Below are positions 63,118 to 64,000 of a stretch of DNA of 64,000 nt, one piece after another (within the stretch, counting starts at the first letter, position 1; each line of letters begins with the position of its first letter). Under the pieces are notes generated by a model. That model was not told where the DNA came from, did no database searches, and saw nothing but the letters and a program-made list of their open reading frames with translations. This DNA comes from Erinaceus europaeus (Eukaryota; Chordata; Mammalia; Eulipotyphla; Erinaceidae): the NCBI RefSeq assembly GCF_950295315.1, contig NC_080164.1:112302447-112366446 (forward strand), written 5' to 3'. The position numbers and the translations under genes are program-made.

Positions 63118-63270
63118 AATGGGGACTGGGGAGCTATATAATGGTTCTGCAAAAGACTCTCCTTGAGGCTCTGAGAACCCAGGTTCAACCCCCAGCACCA
63201 CCATCAGCAGAGCTGAGCAGGTTTCTTTCTGTACTGTTCATTCTGTATTTCTCTTTCTTTAAATAAATGA
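63118..63270 (+). mobile_element. SINE-C
   Basis: GGGGACTGGGGAGCTATATAATGG head, GAACCCAGGTTCAACCCCC, AGAGCTGAGCAGG and AAATAAATGAGTAA tail. Confidence 0.9.
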
Positions 63271-63293
63271 GTAAACTATTAAAACAATAACAA

Positions 63294-63568
63294 GGGGAGT
63301 CGGGCTGTAGCGCAGCGGGTTAAGTGCAGGTGGCGCAAAGCACAAGGACCGGCATAAGGATCCCGGTTCGAACCCCGGCTCCCCACCTGCAGGGGAGTCG
63401 CTTCACAAGCGGTGAAGCAGGTCTGCAGGTGTCTATCTTTCTCTCCTCCTCTCTGTCTTCCCCTCCTCTCTCCATTTCTCTCTGTCCTATCCAACAACGA
63501 CAACAACAATAATAACTACAACAATAAAACAACAAGGGCAACAAAAGGGAATAAATAAATAAATAAAT
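63294..63568 (+). mobile_element. SINE-A, youngest-looking copy
   Basis: Essentially consensus. Intact pol III promoter boxes, A box TAGCGCAGCGGG at 63308-63319 and B box GGTTCGAACCC at 63365-63375, with CpGs preserved. TSD AAAACAATAACAA at 63281-63293 and 63569-63581. It sits in the tail of the preceding SINE-C. Confidence 0.97.
63308..63375 (+). promoter_or_regulatory. Internal RNA polymerase III promoter of SINE-A
   Basis: A box 63308-63319 and B box 63365-63375, 45 bases apart, as in tRNA genes. Activity is inferred. Confidence 0.7.
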
Positions 63569-63581
63569 AAAACAATAACAA

Positions 63582-64000
63582 AGCAAACTCATAAAATATT
63601 AAACAACAACAAAATCAAATGAGCAAAATCTTAAAACAACAACGACAAGGCCAGTGGAGCTTTTCTTTGTTCTTATTTCCTGCTGGTGGTTCCTACAATG
63701 ACATACAAGTCACAGGCGTGACTGGATGATTCTGTCCCCAGAAGGTGGTGATTAGTGGCTTAACCTGTGCTGAATCACTTCCATGTCTGTCTTTTTTGTT
63801 ACTCTCAGGAGCAGGGAGAGCGCTGAATTGCTCCTACTTCTGGGCCAGTGTGCTTCACCATCTGGACTGCTTCTAGCAGCAGGAAGTGCCCTCTTCTTCC
63901 CTAAGGGAGAAAAATAAAATCAGAGGTAAATGCCTTTGAAAGCAGCCCCAAGCCTGTTTACCCGCCTGTACTCCACCTCCCTTAAGTCTCCATTTTCTTC
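63582..64000. other. Single-copy sequence to the window end
   Basis: CAACAAC-rich to about 63650. The rest is unrecognised, with no exon or repeat evident. Confidence 0.4.

Noticed and set aside
63294..63380. tRNA gene with A and B boxes
   Set aside because: It is the head of a SINE-A. The body, A-rich tail and TSD follow, and the cloverleaf is degenerate; many similar heads occur in the window.
1..64000. A CRISPR array, bacterial operon or other prokaryotic system
   Set aside because: SINEs, L1, MIR, L2 and LTRs throughout show vertebrate nuclear DNA. The short tandem repeats are microsatellites without spacers.

Overview
The window reads as non-coding nuclear DNA of a placental mammal. 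I find no cellular protein-coding exon, rRNA, functional tRNA or CRISPR array. The dominant interspersed repeat is a tRNA-derived SINE beginning GGGAGTCGGGCTGTAGCGC, with a CT-rich body and a CAACAACAATAA/AAATA tail. I recognise this from memory as the hedgehog (Erinaceus) ERI type, so the organism is most likely a hedgehog or another erinaceid eulipotyphlan. That assignment is inference; the sequence itself shows only the repeat families. Labels used below: SINE-A (head GGGAGTCGGGCTG), SINE-B (head GGCCAGGTGGTGGCNCACC), SINE-C (head GGGGAGATAGCATAATGG), SINE-D (head GGCAAAATAGCTCACCTGG), and SINE-A+ (A-type body plus a GCCTCCAGGAGCAGTGG... 3' extension).

Layout. 1-2 kb: inverted L1 fragment (ORF1 and 5'UTR) split by a SINE-A. 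2-18 kb: SINE-rich sequence with short L1 3' pieces and AT-rich single-copy stretches. 18-23 kb: L1 3' ends carrying nested SINEs. 23.7-25.3 kb: two LTRs, one sitting inside a SINE. 28-31 kb: L1 5'UTR and ORF1 on the plus strand. 32-35 kb: a MIR and a pile of SINEs. 35.6-37.4 kb: a deleted L1 inside a purine-rich microsatellite. 39.7-40.4 kb: a solo LTR and an L1 tail. 43.95-49.63 kb: one L1 insertion whose 5' half is inverted (twin priming), bounded by a 17-bp target-site duplication (TSD). 52-53 kb: an ancient L2 with nested SINEs. 57-61 kb: two related reverse-strand LTRs. 61.1-62.7 kb: a composite insertion bounded by a 15-bp TSD. 62.8-63.6 kb: recent SINEs.

The window records layered retrotransposition, not a gene system. 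L1 supplies the machinery; its signature (A-rich tail, 10-17 bp TSDs) is seen on L1 and SINE copies alike. Endogenous retroviral LTRs with TG...CA ends and 5-6 bp TSDs form a second, independent layer. No L1, SINE or LTR here encodes an intact autonomous element: the RT motif is mutated to FAHD, the endonuclease frame is broken, and every LTR is solitary.

The most unusual object is the 61126-62706 composite. It has a SINE-C at its 5' end, an L1-type 3' end with poly(A), and between them an antisense open frame of 126 codons. That frame resembles the C-terminal Cys/His domain of a non-L1 LINE.
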